DNA of 31,569 nt from Desulfobacterales bacterium (GTDB lineage: Bacteria; Desulfobacterota; Desulfobacteria; Desulfobacterales; JAFDCJ01), in the NCBI GenBank assembly GCA_020345785.1, contig CP070771.1, positions 6,337,117 to 6,368,685 on the forward strand. The letters are read 5' to 3'. Every line of letters starts with the position of its first letter. The stretch's first letter is position 1. The notes under the pieces are model-generated. The model did not search any database. It was not told where the DNA came from and was given only the letters and a program-made list of their open reading frames with translations. The translations under genes were made by a program, and so were the position numbers. Positions 31,103-31,569 of this stretch are shown here, one piece after another.

Positions 31103-31267
31103 GATTGCGCATATGAGCCGCCTAAATAGCAGCCGAGTTGAACCCTGTCAATAAAAAAATTGCAGTTCTCCAGATTTGATCGGGCGGCGGATGAGACATC
31201 GATAGGTGAGAAGCTCAGTGGGAGTTGGCAATCGAAGGCCCGAAGCACGCCATGCAGGGTTATCGAA

Positions 31268-31569
31268 TCATTTCTTCAAAAGACCCCCGGCGGTGTCCTG
31301 GTCGATGATTAGTACATCAACAAGATTGCCCTTCAACGCACCAAGAACGGCTTGAATTTTCTCAAGACCGGACGAAATAAGAATTTTATGCTGGATCTTT
31401 TTTAGCTCGTTTAAATTGAGGCCGATGGTTCTATCTGTCAAATCGTGCAGACACCGGTTTCCCTGTTCATCAAAAAAACGTCCACAGACGGCTCCGACTG
31501 CGCCGGCCATTTTCAACTTGGTTGCCTCGCTTTCGGTCAATAGACCCGACTTCCACAAAAGGGATTCGG
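31268..31569 (-). CDS. SorC/DeoR-type sugar-binding transcriptional regulator, C-terminal part (cut by window end)
   Basis: About 100 C-terminal residues of a SorC-family regulator; the frame runs off the window edge at 31569. The visible part matches the SorC sugar-binding domain: GAVGAVCGRFFDEQGN, then DRTIGLNLNELKKI, ILISSGLEKIQAVLGALKGN and LVDVLIIDQDTAGGLL. The helix-turn-helix part must lie beyond the window. Family members sense a sugar phosphate or sugar and control adjacent transport and catabolic genes. The palindrome at 31085 is the likely binding site for the operon that follows on the same strand. Residue numbering and true start cannot be given. Confidence 0.85.
   Translation of the reverse strand, partial: ESLLWKSGLLTESEATKLKMAGAVGAVCGRFFDEQGNRCLHDLTDRTIGLNLNELKKIQHKILISSGLEKIQAVLGALKGNLVDVLIIDQDTAGGLLKK

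Noticed and set aside
30921..31112. N-terminal extension of the sugar-binding protein
   Set aside because: Would precede the signal peptide and cover the palindromic operator; the ATG at 30920 has a strong Shine-Dalgarno.

Overview
The window reads as a dense bacterial chromosome segment with long same-strand gene runs, short gaps and good Shine-Dalgarno sites. The gene set is an iron-sulfur 2-oxoacid:ferredoxin oxidoreductase, an FrhB-type flavin/Fe-S protein, a nickel-pincer racemase homologue, a TRAP transporter and a VKOR-thioredoxin fusion. Together with the heptamer-periodic intergenic repeats, this fits an anaerobic sulfate-reducer-like deltaproteobacterium (Desulfobacterota, Desulfobacterales-like). 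That placement is inference; no rRNA or other marker gene is present. I found no tRNA, rRNA, CRISPR array, insertion sequence or phage gene.

Region 1 (1-4273, + strand): cardiolipin synthase, then a compact trio of a LarA-family racemase and the small (SAF) and large subunits of a UxaA-type dehydratase/lyase. Region 2 (4504-15498): two divergent transcription units meet at 8325-8701. Leftward run an FrhB-like protein and indolepyruvate ferredoxin oxidoreductase IorA-IorB. Rightward run a FadR-subfamily GntR regulator with a clear promoter/operator, an N-acyl-D-amino-acid deacylase, a TRAP transporter in the unusual order M-P-Q, and a fold-type IV aminotransferase. These fit one route: import of an N-acylated (D-)amino acid, deacylation, transamination to a 2-oxo acid, and oxidative decarboxylation to acyl-CoA with reduced ferredoxin.

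Region 3 (15499-17796): hairpin-forming repeat elements, a VKOR-thioredoxin disulfide-forming membrane protein (-), and an EamA-type exporter (+). Region 4 (17820-31569, all - strand): a sugar/sugar-acid catabolic cluster. In transcription order it holds a SorC-type regulator (cut by the window end), a ribose-type ABC importer (binding protein, two permeases, ATPase), a fuconolactonase-like amidohydrolase, a rhamnose-mutarotase-like protein, an SDR dehydrogenase, a tandem DJ-1/PfpI protein, a GlcG/DUF336 protein, a D-2-hydroxyacid dehydrogenase, a DapA/NanA-type aldolase and an FGGY kinase. Mutarotase + SDR + lactonase + aldolase resembles the non-phosphorylative L-fucose/L-rhamnose pathway, but the expected sugar-acid dehydratase is missing.

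Most of the longer intergenic gaps carry quasi-repeats with a 7-bp period whose sequence differs from locus to locus, often as two arms in inverted orientation. They are among the most striking unexplained structures here.
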